Assembly: GCA_030544215.1 (NCBI GenBank)
Contig: JARZZO010000016.1
Coordinates: 34,308,001 to 34,372,000, forward strand
Direction: 5' to 3'
Source of the DNA: Zantedeschia hybrid cultivar
Lineage: Eukaryota; Streptophyta; Magnoliopsida; Alismatales; Araceae
DNA: 64,000 bases
Shown: positions 11,041 to 22,241 of the stretch, piece after piece
Layout of the letters: every line of letters starts with the position of its first letter
Position numbering within the stretch: position 1 is the first letter of the stretch
The notes under the pieces: generated by a model
Told to the model about the DNA's origin: nothing
The model's database searches: none
What the model saw: the letters and a program-made list of their open reading frames with translations, nothing else
Made by a program: the position numbers and the translations under genes

Positions 11041-12900
11041 AGGCTCGTGCGTCCAACTTGGTGGAAGGTACACTTTTTGTCCTTGGGAACTCTGCACATG
11101 TGCTAATTGATTCGGGTGCTTCGCATTCTTTCATTTCTGAGCAGTTCATAGATGTTCTTTCTGCACCTGTTGATGAGCTATCTGATGGATTGATGGTAGA
11201 AGTTCCTTCTGGGGATTACATGTTATCTTATAATTGTTTGAGGGATGTTCCCTTGACCATTGAGGGCCATGAGTTACCTGCCCAGTTGGTTGTGCTTGCC
11301 ATTCGTGATTTTGATGTCATCCTGGGCATGGACTGGTTGGAGACTTATTATGTTGAGGTGGACTGCCACAGGAAGAGAGTGCGTTTCTCTATTCCAGACA
11401 CCCCGACCTTCTACTTCCAAGGTATTAGGCTCTCTTCTCGAGATATTCTTATTTCTGCCTTTAAGGCTCAGAGGTTGTTTGTTGGTGGTTGTGAGGCCTT
11501 CCTTGCCTCTGTTGTTGTAACTAATGTTAGTAGTAGTCTCAGTCCTTGGGAGGTGCCTGTAGTGTGTGACTTTGTAGATGTGTTTCCTGAGGAGTTGTCT
11601 GGCCTTCCTCCTCAGAGAGAGGCTGAGTTTACCGTTGAGCTTGCACCGGGTACGAGGCCCTTGTCTAAAGCCCCATATCGGATGGCACCAGCCGAACTCG
11701 CTGAGTTAAAGGCGCAGTTGCAGGAATTGCTGGATAAGGGTTTCATTCGTCCCAGTACTTCTCCGTAGGGTACTCCAGTTCTATTTGTCAGGAAGAAGGA
11801 TGGTTCTCTGAGGTTGTGCATTGATTATAGACAGTTGAACCAGGTGACAATAAAGAATACGTATCCACTCCCGAGGATCGATGATTTGATGGATCAGCTG
11901 CAGTCTGCGAAGGTGTTTTCAAAGATTGACTTGAGATCAGGGTATTATCAGATGAGGATATGTGAGATTGATTTTAGTAAGACGGCTTTTAGGACTCGGT
12001 ATGGACATTATGAGTTTTTGGTTATGCCTTTTGGCTTGACCAATGCTCCAGCGGCTTTTATGGATCTGATGAACCGAGTCTTCAGGGCCTATCTGGATCA
12101 GTTTGTGGTGGTATTTGTAGATGATATTTTGATATACTCTTCTTTTGAGGAAGAGCATGCCACACATCTTCAGAAGGTATTACAGGTTCTGAGAGAGCAC
12201 CAACTCTATGCCAAGTTTGGCAAGTGTGAATTCTGGCTGGACAAGGTGCACTTCCTGGGGCATGTCATTTCTGGCGAGGGCATCGCAGTGGATCCAGCCA
12301 AGATTGAGGCAGTGATGGATTGGAGCAGGCCAACAACAGTGACTGAGATCAGGAGCTTCTTGGGGCTAGCAAGTTATTACAGGAGGTTTGTCCAAGGGTT
12401 CTCTTCGATAGCGGCCCCCTTGTCGACGTTGACTCGTAAGGGAGTTCGTTTTGTGTAGACCGAGGAGTGTGAGCGGAGTTTCATTGAGTTGAAGACTCGC
12501 CTCACTTCGGCTCCAGTTTTGGTACTTCCATCTGGTTCAGGTGGGTTTGTAGTTTATTCAGATGCATCTCGTCGAGGTTTTGGTGCAGTTGGTAGGGTCG
12601 TGGCCTATGCTTCTAGATAGCTGAAGAAGCATGAGGAGAACTATCCCACCCATGATTTGGAGTTGGCAGCTGTGGTATTCGCACTGAAGATCTGGAGACA
12701 TTATTTGTATGGAGAGAAATTTCAGGTTTTTACTGATCACAAGAGCCTGAAGTATGTGTTCACACAGAGGGATCTGAATTTAAGGCAGCATAGGTGGATG
12801 GAATTCATCAAGGATTATGACCTCGACCTTTCTTATCATCCAGGCAAGGCAAATGTGGTGGCAGACGCCTTGAGTCGGAAGACGGTCGTGTCATACCTTA
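11041..12900 (+). pseudogene. Tekay protease, reverse transcriptase and RNase H, broken by stops
   Basis: Continues the gag frame. The aspartic protease shows LIDSGASHSFIS near 11104-11139 and VILGMDWL near 11317. RT follows with PYRMAPAEL near 11669, FVRKKDGSLRLCIDYR near 11785, DLRSGYYQM near 11929, VMPFGLTNAPA near 12022 and the catalytic FVDDILIY near 12113. RNase H shows YSDASRRGFGAV near 12556, TDHKSLKY near 12733 and ADALSRK near 12862. TAG stops lie at 11766 and 12456 (Trp codons changed) and at 12618 (Gln codon changed). Domain order PR-RT-RH-IN is that of Ty3/gypsy elements. Confidence 0.93.
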
Positions 12901-13052
12901 TGATTCGAGAATGGAGATTATTTGAGCAGGTTGTGGAATTTTCCTTTCGGGTTCCACGTGAGGATGATAGAGCCGTGTTAGCCAGCTTGACTGTGAGGCC
13001 AGCAGTGTACCATGCTGTGATTGAGGCTCATAGGGCAGATGTGGAATTACCG

Positions 13053-14414
13053 TAGATTCTGTAGAGACCAGAGGTGGAGTTGTGGGATGATGGTACAGTC
13101 AGATTTAGAGGCAGGCTCTATGTTCCGGCCGAAGAGGACGTGCGCAGGAGTGTCCTTGACGAGGCGCACCGTTCTAGATATGCAGTGCATCCCGGGACAG
13201 CTAAGATGTATCATTGTTTGAGAAGGCACTTTTGGTGGCCTGGTATGAAGAAGGATATGGCTGAGTATGTAGCTAGGTGCATGACTTGTCAGCAGGTTAA
13301 GGCCGAACATCAGAGACCAGGAGGGTTGTTGCAGCCCTTGCCGATCCCGGAATGGAAATGGGAGCATGTAACTATGGACTTTGTGATGGGATTACCTGTA
13401 TCCCCTAGCAGAAGAGACGCGATCTGGGTTATTGTTGATCGGCTGACCAAGTCGGCACACTTCCTGACTATTAGGAATGACTGGTCAGTCGGTAAGTTGG
13501 CTAAGTTGTTTGTAGATCGGATCATCTCTCTGCACGGGGTTCCCTTATCCATCATATCAGACCGGGATCCGAGGTTTACTTCTAGATTATGGAAGAGTTT
13601 TCAGAAGGCCTTGGGTACACAGTTGGCCTTCAGCTCGGCCTATCATCCCGAGACTGATGGGTAGTCGGAAAGGACCATACAGACTCTGGAGGATATGCTC
13701 AGGGCATGTTGCTTAGACTGGGGAGGTTCTTGGGAGCATCATTTGCCTACAGTGGAGTTTGCCTACAACAACAGTTATCATTCTAGTATCGGCATGGCAC
13801 CTTACGAGGCTTTGTACGGGCAACCGTGTCGATCTCCAGTGTGTTGGTCCGAGATTGGCGAAAGGCAGATAGCAGGGCCAGAGTTAGTACAGCAGTGTGC
13901 TGAGGTTGCCAGGATGGTACGGCAGAGGATGATCGCAGCTCAGAGCAGGCAGAAGAGTTATGCTGATATCTGGAGGAGACCGCTTGAGTTTGAGGTTGGG
14001 GACCACGTATTTCTCCGAGTCTCACCCTCTAAGGGTGTAATGAGGTTCGGGAAGCGAGGTAAGCTGAGTCCGCGATATATTGGGCCTTTTCCCATTGTTG
14101 CTCGAATTGGGAAAACCGCGTATCAGCTGGCCTTGCCGCCCAGTCTTGCAGGGGTGCACGATGTGTTCCATATTTCTTTATTGAGGAGATATGTTCAGGA
14201 TCCATCTCATATTTTGGACTTTTCAGAATTGGAAATCGCTGAGGACTTGTCCTTTCCAGAGTTTCCAGTACGTATTGAGGATTGCAGGGAATAGGTCCTT
14301 CGAAACAAGGTTGTACCTTTGGTTAAGGTGATTTGACAGTACCGCTCCGGAGGCGAGGCAACCTGGGAGCGCGAGGATGAGATGCGGGAGCAGTTTCCCT
14401 ACCTTTTCTCGTAA
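13053..14414 (+). pseudogene. Tekay integrase with C-terminal chromodomain-like segment, broken by stops
   Basis: Integrase inserts the cDNA. The zinc-binding HHCC part lies near 13186-13293 (HPGTAKMYHCLRRH through CMTCQQVK). The catalytic DDE residues are in TMDFVMGLP (13373), SDRDPRFTS (13557) and YHPETDG (13641). The C-terminal part has GPFPIVARIGKTAYQL near 14072 and VFHISLLRRYV near 14164. A segment from about 14265 to the TAA at 14412 (LRNKVVPLVKV, ATWERED) fits the chromodomain-like tail of Del/Tekay elements, which in chromoviruses guides insertion to heterochromatin. Stops at 13053, 13662 and 14292 (TAG, Gln codons) and 14334 (TGA, Trp codon) break it. Confidence 0.9.
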
Positions 14415-14490
14415 GTTCTCTTGTGAGCCTGTATCCTTATGTTTTAACCTCGTTAGCTGTAGTAGGCAATTTCGAGGATGAAATTATTTT

Positions 14491-14503
14491 AAGGGGGGGA
14501 GAA
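14491..14503 (+). other. Tekay polypurine tract
   Basis: aagggggggagaa immediately before the 3' LTR start TGTAAGG. It is purine only and placed where plus-strand cDNA priming is expected. Confidence 0.9.
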
Positions 14504-16769
14504 TGTAAGGATTGAGGTTTTCGGATCCGATTATCGGGTCAGTTTTCGGGGTCGGACCCTGTAGTTCAGGTCCTGATGGGGCTGAGACTCTGTTTTGTTT
14601 CGCGTCGAGCCAGGCTCGATGCGGTTTAAATGACGTCCAGCACTGCAGACGTGTTTTAGATTGTGCCACGTGGGCTGGCTTTGGGTCGCGAGAGTACGGC
14701 CCTGTCGTGTCATCTGAATGGCGTCCGCTATGGACGACGCCATTCAGACTGCGACCCTAGGTTGTCAGTGTACGGTGCCGGTCTTGTCGTCTGAACGGCG
14801 TCTTGGGTAGGCGACGCGTTTCAAAGTTCTGTCAGTACGGCCCGTCATGTCAACTGATAGGCGTCCGCACAGCACGACGCGTTTTACCCAGTTTCTGGTT
14901 ACCCCGCGAACCCTCCTTCCTTTCCCTCATTTCTTCATTCTCTCTCTCTCCTCCCTTCCTCCGGCGATTCCGGCGACGCCTCCTTCCCCTCCCTCTTTTC
15001 CTCCCACCATTTCATCTCTCTCTCCACTCCATCGACCTCCTAACTCCCACCACTACCACCACCACCGCCTCCGCGGCGTTTTCTCTCCGGACGGCGGCCG
15101 ACATCCCGGTGGAGTAACGACGACCTCGGCGGTACCGGCGGCGGCGTGGGGCGAGACGGGTGGGCGGCTTGGAGCTTGGAGGAGTTAAAGTAACCGGTAG
15201 GGTGATGATTCCTAGTGCATTGTTGTTTGAAATCATGTTTTCTCGCGTTTGAAGCATGTTTTGGGGTGCTTTTGGGGTGAAAACGCTAAGTGCATGTATG
15301 AGAAATTGGGTGTTCTAATGGGTAGTTAGGTTCTCCTCCTTCCTCTTTATATTTTGTGCCCCTTTTCTATGCGTTTTAGGGGAGAAATCCCACCTCGTGG
15401 ATTGGGGGAAACGTAGGGGAGAACCTGTCTGTCGGGGATAAATGGCGTCGAGGTGAAGCGACGCCTTTTAGAAAGGCGGCGCCCACCTACGACGCGATTT
15501 AACCTAATAACAGACACTGTCCCCGGACTGATAGGCGTCCAGGAACAGCGACGCCTTTTCAATAGGCGACTTGCGTCAAGGACGCGTTTTAGTGGAAATC
15601 ACCCCATGGCCTGTCCCTGTTTTCGGTCGCTAACAGGCGACGAGGGACAGCGACGCCTTTCAAAAGGTGGCTACTTGTGGCGACGCGTTTTACGCCAGGT
15701 TCTGTGGCCGAGTTTCTGTGAACCAGTTCAGGAGACTTGAATGGCGTCGGCCTTGGGCGACGCGATTCAAGACAGAATCACACTAATTCATGCTATTAAA
15801 ATATGTTTACACTATTAAATAATTTAGTTAAATGCATGCTTTAATTGTACCCGAGGATGATGATTCTATGTGACTGGATCGCACCGTGTGCTGTTTCGTG
15901 CGATTGTGGACCTAGAGTGACAGTTGTAGCACTTTATCACCCTGTGCTGGTGTGGGTGGAGCACAGCGCCGGTGTGGGTGTGGCGGGGTGACGCCTAGTG
16001 AGAGAGGGTCACCTGGTGGACCCCGGGGTTAGCTAGTACCGGTGTGGGTGTGGTACCTGTGGAGTGTCACTCGTGCTGGGGGAAGGAGTAACCACCTGAG
16101 CCAGTTGGGCCGGAGTAGCTAGCGTGCTATCCGAGGGGTTACTGTTTGGTCTCAGCGGGTCAGTGTTTCCCACCTTCGTTTGTGTGGTTGGCGTGTTTTG
16201 ACGAGACACTGGTTGTGGGTTCCCTAGTAGATTGGTTATCAGGTATATGCATGTTAAATATATTTCGAATGCATGTGATTCATATCGAGATTTAGGAGTA
16301 GTGATTACTACTTTACTTGTTCACTGTACCCTCAGCTATGTTTTACACTTGTGGGTGTGTGAGTGGGCGGTGGGGATCGAAGGATCTCTACTGAGTCTTT
16401 TCGTTGAGACTCACCCCTGCAGTTTTCAGGTGAGGGTTTCAGGCAGGCTTAGAGAGGGGTGTGCTGCCGTGAGTTCGCGCCGTCAGCTGTTGTTCCGTGG
16501 TATGCCCCGACTTAGTTGTTATCTTTATTTCTGGCATGTACGCTTAATTATTTCTTTTCAGTTGGAATATGTAATTATTTGCTGTGTTGAGTCGCATTGT
16601 AATAACTTTTAGTTCCTGCACTTTCCTTTCAATTCAATGCGATGTGAATGTTTAGCTTAGTTTATTATTTATTTCCCAGACTCATCTAGATCCTGGTTTG
16701 GTTCCAAATTAATGATTCGGTACCCATTTAGTAATCGGATCTTCGATTATAGGGTGGCGGGTCGTTACA
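14504..16769 (+). repeat. Tekay 3' LTR (2266 bp)
   Basis: Pairs with the 5' LTR over its whole length. Differences are frequent in the first 200 bp (about a dozen, mostly C/T or G/A) and sparser later. The 5' LTR has an extra copy of gtgccacgtgg near 7660. All twelve half-site dyads are retained (14601-15764), including their 10-bp gaps; the first has the 11-bp gap. The element end is fixed by the gaatg duplication at 16770. Confidence 0.95.
14601..15764. promoter_or_regulatory. Cluster of 12 inverted half-site dyads in Tekay 3' LTR
   Basis: Same twelve sites as in the 5' LTR, from CGCGTC at 14601 to GACGCG ending at 15764. Substitutions between the LTRs fall in several half-sites (GACGCG to GATGCG in the first, GGCGTC to GACGTC in the second), but no indel changes a gap. 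Confidence 0.8.
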
Positions 16770-16774
16770 GAATG

Positions 16775-17709
16775 CTCTAGGAAGGATGTGCGGAAGTCTC
16801 TGGCCAGAGCGGACGATAATATCGGGAAAGGAGTTTTCCGATATTCATCAGTAGCATCCAATCCAAGTGAGTCAACTGGTTAGGGTTTGATAGCACGCCA
16901 TACCCTGAGTTTACTCGAGACCATTGTACGAATGAAGGATTATATCCACGTGGTAACTGTCGGCGGAAAGGTTCCAAGAGTGGTTGCTTAACCCCGATAC
17001 CTTTCGGGTTCATGCGGTGTTGCTTGGCACCCAACGTGATCGGAGGCCCAGTCGAATTCGATGTGCGACATCAATTCAATTGATTAATTAATTAGTAAAG
17101 AGTTACTAATTGATTAATAAAGCCAATGAGGAGTCATTGGGCTTATTAGGCTATTAACCAGACTGGTAATTGGGCCTAGAGGGTCACACACAAATGATTC
17201 TCAAGGCGATGGATAAATAAGTGGGTTTTATATAAACCGGAGGTTTTTATGAAAAACCGCGCGGTTAGTATGAAACATAGCGAACGGGCTGAGCAGGCCA
17301 AGCTGCTGTTACCCCTTGCCACCCCTCCTCTGTTTCTCTCTCTCTCTGGCATCCTAGATAGATCCAGATATGCTCCACCACTTCTCTGACTCCCGTTCGA
17401 CGGGAAATCGTCCGCGCGTTGCGGCGATCGTTGCGGCGACCGGCGGAGGTTTCGTGGGCTGCGAAGAACAAGGAACGTGAGGATATCCGTCGCGAGGAGG
17501 ATCGCGTGGACTCCGCTAGAGACCGGGTGCTTGCGCGGCTTGCGGTGTCGCATCGACGGAACAGAACCGTTGTGGATTTGAATCCGCACACGGTGAGATT
17601 CGATAATCCGATTATCAAAGTTTTAGTATTTTTCGAAACGGGAATCGGATCTCCGTTTTTTTTTTATTTCCGCTGCGTGGGAGATGCGGAGAAACTCGAG
17701 AACCCAACA
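16775..17709 (+). repeat. Copia 1 5' LTR, segment 3
   Basis: Rest of the interrupted 5' LTR, parallel to 22858-23809. It contains tgggcctagagggtcac near 17173, a TATA-like ttatataaa near 17227-17235, a C/T-rich run near 17330 and the terminal ACCCAACA. Open frames across 17176-17775 follow the LTR sequence and are not genes. Confidence 0.92.
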
Positions 17710-17710
17710 G

Positions 17711-17723
17711 TGGTATCAGAGCC
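17711..17723 (+). other. Copia 1 primer-binding site (initiator tRNA-Met)
   Basis: tggtatcagagcc one base after the LTR end ACCCAACA; complementary to the 3' end of initiator tRNA-Met. Confidence 0.92.
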
Positions 17724-18479
17724 AGGTTTCACTGTTTCTCATCCTGTTTCGGTCTCCCAAATTAATATTTCATGACTTATTCCATGAACTAGTTAGATTA
17801 TTTTTCTTGCAATTTTTGAAATTTTTTTTTGGGGTTCTTTGTGTTCTTCATGAGATGATGAATTGGGGCTTTTCAGCGACTTCGTACTCGCTTCCCAAGC
17901 GTTGGAATGGCGAGCATGGATTCCGGAACCCCAGGGGATAGTCCCCACTTTCCACCGGGCATATTAGCTTGCGCCGGAGTGGCCTTGGAGAGCTGCCAAA
18001 ATCGAGCCCAAATTCGGTTTTCAAACCTGAAAAATCTGATTTTTTGGGGGTGAAATAGGAGATCTTAACTGGCCCATTTTTGGCTTCTCTGAAAGCCTTG
18101 CCGGCGTTGGGCTTGTCACCGGCGCCGGGGAGTCGCCGGCCGTAGCCAGGCGACGCCGGGGGCCGGCTGGTGGCGGCGCCGGAAGACCCCAACCTCCGCC
18201 TGCAACCCTGCCATTGGGCTGTTAGGGTTTCTGCAACATGGGGAAGGAGGCGTCAGTTTGGGGGGGGGGGGGGGGTTCGTGGCCGGTCCGACCGGCCCGC
18301 CACAGCGCCGGACCGGGCCGGGTTCCCTGCTGGCCCAGACCGACCCTAGGCTGGTGCCTGGCTCAGCTGGGTCCGAGCCCTGGTTCGACTAGTTCGAGCT
18401 AGGGCTCGGTCTTACTGGGCTGGGCCCATTTCCCCACCCTTTTAACCCCTATTTAAATGGTATAAATCCCTTTTAATCC

Positions 18480-19120
18480 CTGTTTAAGTCTAATTAAGCC
18501 AATTTGACCCGGTTGATATAAAATTAGATTTTAAATTTATATTTCAAAATTGTTTTGGAAATATTTTTTTAATATTATTGAATTGGGTCATTAATGATTT
18601 TGGAATCATTTTATTAAAAAATTGTTGTTAATTATTGTAGTTAGTTATTAATTTAAATGTTAAATTAATAATTAATTTTAAATTATTAATTTAAGAGTTA
18701 AATTAATGTTCATTAGTTAATTAGAATTGATTGTTAATTTAAATGTTATATTAACAATTAATTTTAACTAACTAATTAAATGGTTTAATTAAGATTTATT
18801 TGTTATTGGTTTAAGAGTTAAACTAATAATTAATTTTAAATCCAATAATCTAAAAGTTAGATTAGTGGTTAATTGTTAATTAGTGTTAAGTATTAGTTTA
18901 AGGGTTAAATTGATAATTAACATTAATTAATTAACTAGCCTAAGAGTTAGATTAGTAAATAATAACAAATTAGAGTTAATTATTAATTTAAGTGTTAAAT
19001 TAATGATTAATTTTGTTGGACTAGTCTAAGAGTTAGATTAGTCATTAATAGTCTAATTGTTAGATTATTAATGGGGTTTAATCTAAGTGTTAGATTATTA
19101 TAATTGTTCTAATTTGCATG
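18480..19120. repeat. AT-rich degenerate array based on TTAAATTAAT-type units
   Basis: Repeated variants of gttaaattaat, taattaatttta and agagttagattag over roughly 640 bp, spaced irregularly (about 40-70 bp between the clearer gttaaattaa/gttagattag occurrences). G and C are mostly confined to the tracts agag and agtg. It behaves like a degenerate tandem array; no ORF is present. Confidence 0.7.
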
Positions 19121-19949
19121 GAATAATCTGGAATTATTAATTTGGAGTGTGTGCACAAGTGATGTGTGTATTGATGCTTTTAAATTTGATTTAATTGTAT
19201 ATTAAGTTAATTAAAAGTACTTTTGAAATTAAAACACCAATTTTGATTGGATCCAAGCTTTTTGAAAGTCAAAATTATATATTTTGAAAACTCTTTTATT
19301 TTAGCCATGTGATGCGCTGAATCTTGTGTGGAATGTTTAAAAACACACAGTGGTCATGGATATGCACTTATTTTAAATTATTCATGTAATGAATGATGTG
19401 TTTGTGTGGATCGTGGATGAATGATGGATGTTTATTAAATTGTTAATAAATAGAGATCTACATATCTCTCCCTCTCTCATTCTCCGATGTACTTCTACCT
19501 CCCTCTCTCTTGTACTCGCCATAAGGCTCTCTTCTAATTACATGTAATTCTAGAATTATTGTAATCTGATCGAGGCAATCGATGAAGGAGCAAGGACGAT
19601 CCACAGTTGCAATCAGGAAGGCGAAAAGATGAAGATCCTTTACCTATGTGTTTGCAAGTTATCTAATGTAAATGTTATGTTATATTGTGTGTGCGTTTGA
19701 CTGTTGGCTCCAGTCAAACCCACTGTGCTATCCATTACCACACTAATGACATGTATGAGATGCATTGTTTTATGCTTGATTATGAATCAAAGCAGGTATA
19801 GTATTTAGTAAATATATACGATATATTTATATACTATCACCTAGGAGAGACCAAGATAAAAGTTATCTAAATACCCTTAGATAAACTCTAAGCCGTAACG
19901 TGAGTAGTTAAGAACTTACTGCGTAGTCCACCATCGTTATAGTCATAGG

Positions 19950-20295
19950 ATTCGAATCACTTTAGGCAGACTTGTTGTGCTATCCACAAGGCATGTTTAA
20001 TTGGGAGGAGAAATTGTGGCTATGGCATTAGATGCCTATATGATCAGGGTAGAGGAACCATGTAGCTTTGTTGTGCTATCCACAAAGGCTGCATGCAAAT
20101 CTATGCTCGTCGCGTAACGATAGTTAGCTTAGACCAGAATTAGTGGTTTGTTGTGCTATCCATAAGGCCATTAAATCTCTGGGGACTGAAGCTATGATCA
20201 GATATTGTAAGGAGTTGCATGTCCTATGAGTTGGGTGTTCTTTGATTGTATTACAGTTTGTTGTGCTATCCACAAGGCTGTACTGCAAGTCATTG
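19950..20295 (+). repeat. Array of four leader hairpins, copia 1
   Basis: The motif tttgttgtgctatccacaagg (or a one-base variant) occurs at 19971, 20066, 20146 and 20256. Its inner part TTGTG-ctatc-CACAA can form a stem and loop. Sequence outside each motif differs between copies but is complementary across it: ccatgtagc with gctgcatgc in copy 2, ccagaattagtgg with ccattaaatctctgg in copy 3, attacag with ctgtact in copy 4. Copy 3 has catAA in place of cacAA. The parallel array in copia 2 is at 31398-31726. Confidence 0.8.
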
Positions 20296-20350
20296 AGATT
20301 CTGATCCCTACTAGGAGACAGTCGGCGTCTCCTGTTCTGTATAAATGCAA

Positions 20351-22229
20351 GTTTGTGGGATATCCAAAGGAAATCTTTTGATACTATTTTTACCATCCTA
20401 ATGAATAAAAGGTGTTTGTTGTCAGGAAAGATGTCTTCCTGGAAGAGGAATACCTTTTCCAGGATGACAGTGGGAGTAAAATAGTACTGGAAGAGGTTTC
20501 AGATCATCAAACCGCTGCATTATCATCAGATGATATCAGTTCCTGAATCTGTTCAAGTACGCACATGTGAGCCTCGTGGATTTGGTAGATTACCTAGACT
20601 ACCCGAACAATATATGGGACATATCGCTGAAGGTGAGTTTAAGATTGAATATAATGAGGATGATGATCCTAAAACCTACCAGGAGGCTATAGAAGGCCCA
20701 GAAGTCGGAAAGTGGCGAGAAGCTATGAACTCAGAAATCCAGTCCATGTACACTAACCAAGTTTGGAACTTAGAGGGCTTGTTCGAGGGTATTGTACTCA
20801 TCGGATGCAAGTGGATCTTTAAAAGAAAGATCGGTGCTGATGGACGGATCGATACTTATAAGGCAAGGTTGGTGGCAAAGGGATATCGTCAAAGGCAAGG
20901 AATTGACTACGACGAGACTTTCTCACTAGTTGCCATGATAAAGTCGATCAGAGTTCTACTCGCCATTGCTGTACATTTTGATTACGAAATCTGGCAGATG
21001 GGTGTGAAGACCGCCTTCCTCAATGGTAACCTTGAGGAAGAAGTGTATATGATACAACCAGAAGGTTTCACATCTAAAGAATCACCAGATAAAGTGTGCA
21101 AGCTTCAGAGGTCCATTTATGGACTGAAGTAAGCTTCCCGGAGCTGGAACATAAGATTTGACGAGGCTGTCAAGTTTTATAACTTCATTAAGAATGAAGA
21201 TGAGCCTTGTGTGTACAAGAAGACTAGTGGGAGCGCAGTCACCTTGTTAGTTCTTTACGTAGACGACATACTACTCATTGGGAATGATGTAGCTATGATG
21301 TCATCAGTAAAGATCTAGCTGTCGAAAAACTTCTCCATGAAGGATTTGGGAGAAGCATCCTACGTATTGGGAATACGGATCTATAGAGATAGATCAAAGA
21401 AGATGCTTGGAATGACCCAATCCTTGTACATAGATACCATAGTCAAAAGGTTTGGCATGGAAAATTCTAAGAGATGTCTCATACCGATGAGACATGGAAT
21501 TAATCTCTCAAAGGAGCAGTCTCCTAAGACTCCTAATGAGAGAGCATTCATGGATAGAGTACCTTATGCCTCTGCCATAGGATCCATCATGTATGCCATG
21601 CTATGTACACGGCCTGATGTTGCATTTGCTCTAAGTGTTACGAGCAGATTTCAGGCTGATCTAGGCGAAGAGCACTGGAAGGCAGTGAAATGTATTCTTA
21701 AGTACTTGAGAAGAACTAAGGATATCTTTCTTGTCTATGGAAGAGGTGACTTGAAACTGCTAGGCTGTACTGACTCGAGTTTCCAGTTACATCCAAATGA
21801 TAGCAAGTTTAAATCTGGATTTGTGTTTACATTACACGGAGGTGCAGTGTGCTGGAAGAGTTCCAAGCTAGCAACTATTGCAGATTTGACGACTAAAGCT
21901 GAGCACATTGCTACAGCTGAAGCTTTCAGGGAAGTAGTGTGGTTGAAGAGGTTCATCACCGACCTTGACATAGTTCCCTATATCCTTGATCATGTTCCGC
22001 TGTTGTGCGACAACAATGGGACTATTGCACAAGTGAAAGAGTCGCGGTCTCATCAGAATCGAAAGATATTCTGAGACGCTTTCATCTTATCCAGAGGAGA
22101 TGTAATAGTGGAAAGAGTTCCATTTGTCGACAATATAGCAGATCTATTGACAAAGCTATTAGCTCAAATTGTATTTGAGCGTCACCTACAGTCTATAGAC
22201 TCACTGTATAAAGGTGATTGGCTTTAGTC
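20351..22229 (+). pseudogene. Copia 1 C-terminal integrase, reverse transcriptase and RNase H, broken
   Basis: Begins at the deletion junction with FVGYPKE-like sequence (frame of 20352) that contains stops, then shifts to the frame of 20530 near 20520. RT shows VWNLEGL, KWIFKRKIGADG, ARLVAKGYRQRQGIDYDETF and, near 21257, the catalytic LYVDDILLIGND. RNase H shows RTKDIFLVYG, GCTDSSFQ and TKAEHIATAEA, where an Asp codon of the usual copia DS-T-EAEY pattern is altered. Stops lie at 21130 (Gln codon changed), 21316 (Trp codon changed) and 22072 (after an indel relative to copia 2). No integrase catalytic core remains. Confidence 0.9.
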
Positions 22230-22230
22230 C

Positions 22231-22241
22231 AAGTGGGAGAT
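22231..22241 (+). other. Copia 1 polypurine tract
   Basis: aagtgggagat immediately before the LTR start TGTTAGTC at 22242. The same agtgggaga sequence precedes the copia 2 3' LTR. Confidence 0.85.

Larger units (their letters stand above)
7487..16769 (+). mobile_element. Complete Del/Tekay-type Ty3/gypsy chromovirus (9283 bp)
   Basis: Full-length element with TG...CA LTRs (7487-9763 and 14504-16769), 5-bp target duplications gaatg (7482-7486 and 16770-16774), a tRNA-Met primer site at 9766 and a polypurine tract at 14491. Gag, protease, RT, RNase H, integrase and a C-terminal chromodomain-like segment lie in one uninterrupted frame from 9921 to 14414, broken by ten stop codons and no frameshift. 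Long LTRs and a chromodomain fit the Del/Tekay clade. The LTRs differ at many sites, mostly transitions, plus one indel of about 11 bp near 7660, so the insertion is not recent. Confidence 0.95.
17724..20350 (+). other. Copia 1 long untranslated leader
   Basis: About 2.6 kb without a plausible gene, colinear in parts with the copia 2 leader (29467-31896). In order: a shared segment with ttcccaagcgttgg (17894); a GC-rich part with gccggcgccgg-type runs and a 16-base G tract (about 18060-18420); an AT-rich array (18480-19120); C/T-rich and transitional sequence to 19900; and a four-hairpin array (19950-20292). The leader ends in cctgttctgtataaatgcaag and joins sequence that in copia 2 lies in the C-terminal integrase region, so gag, protease and most of integrase have been deleted. 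Confidence 0.75.

Noticed and set aside
9921..14414. Programmed readthrough or a variant genetic code, because eight of ten stops are TAG in one clean frame
   Set aside because: TGA and TAA occur too, the stops replace Gln and Trp codons at conserved positions, and the other elements in the window show the same transition decay.
18240..18285. 16-base G run as G-quadruplex regulatory site
   Set aside because: A single homopolymer tract in a decayed leader, not matched in copia 2; probably slippage.
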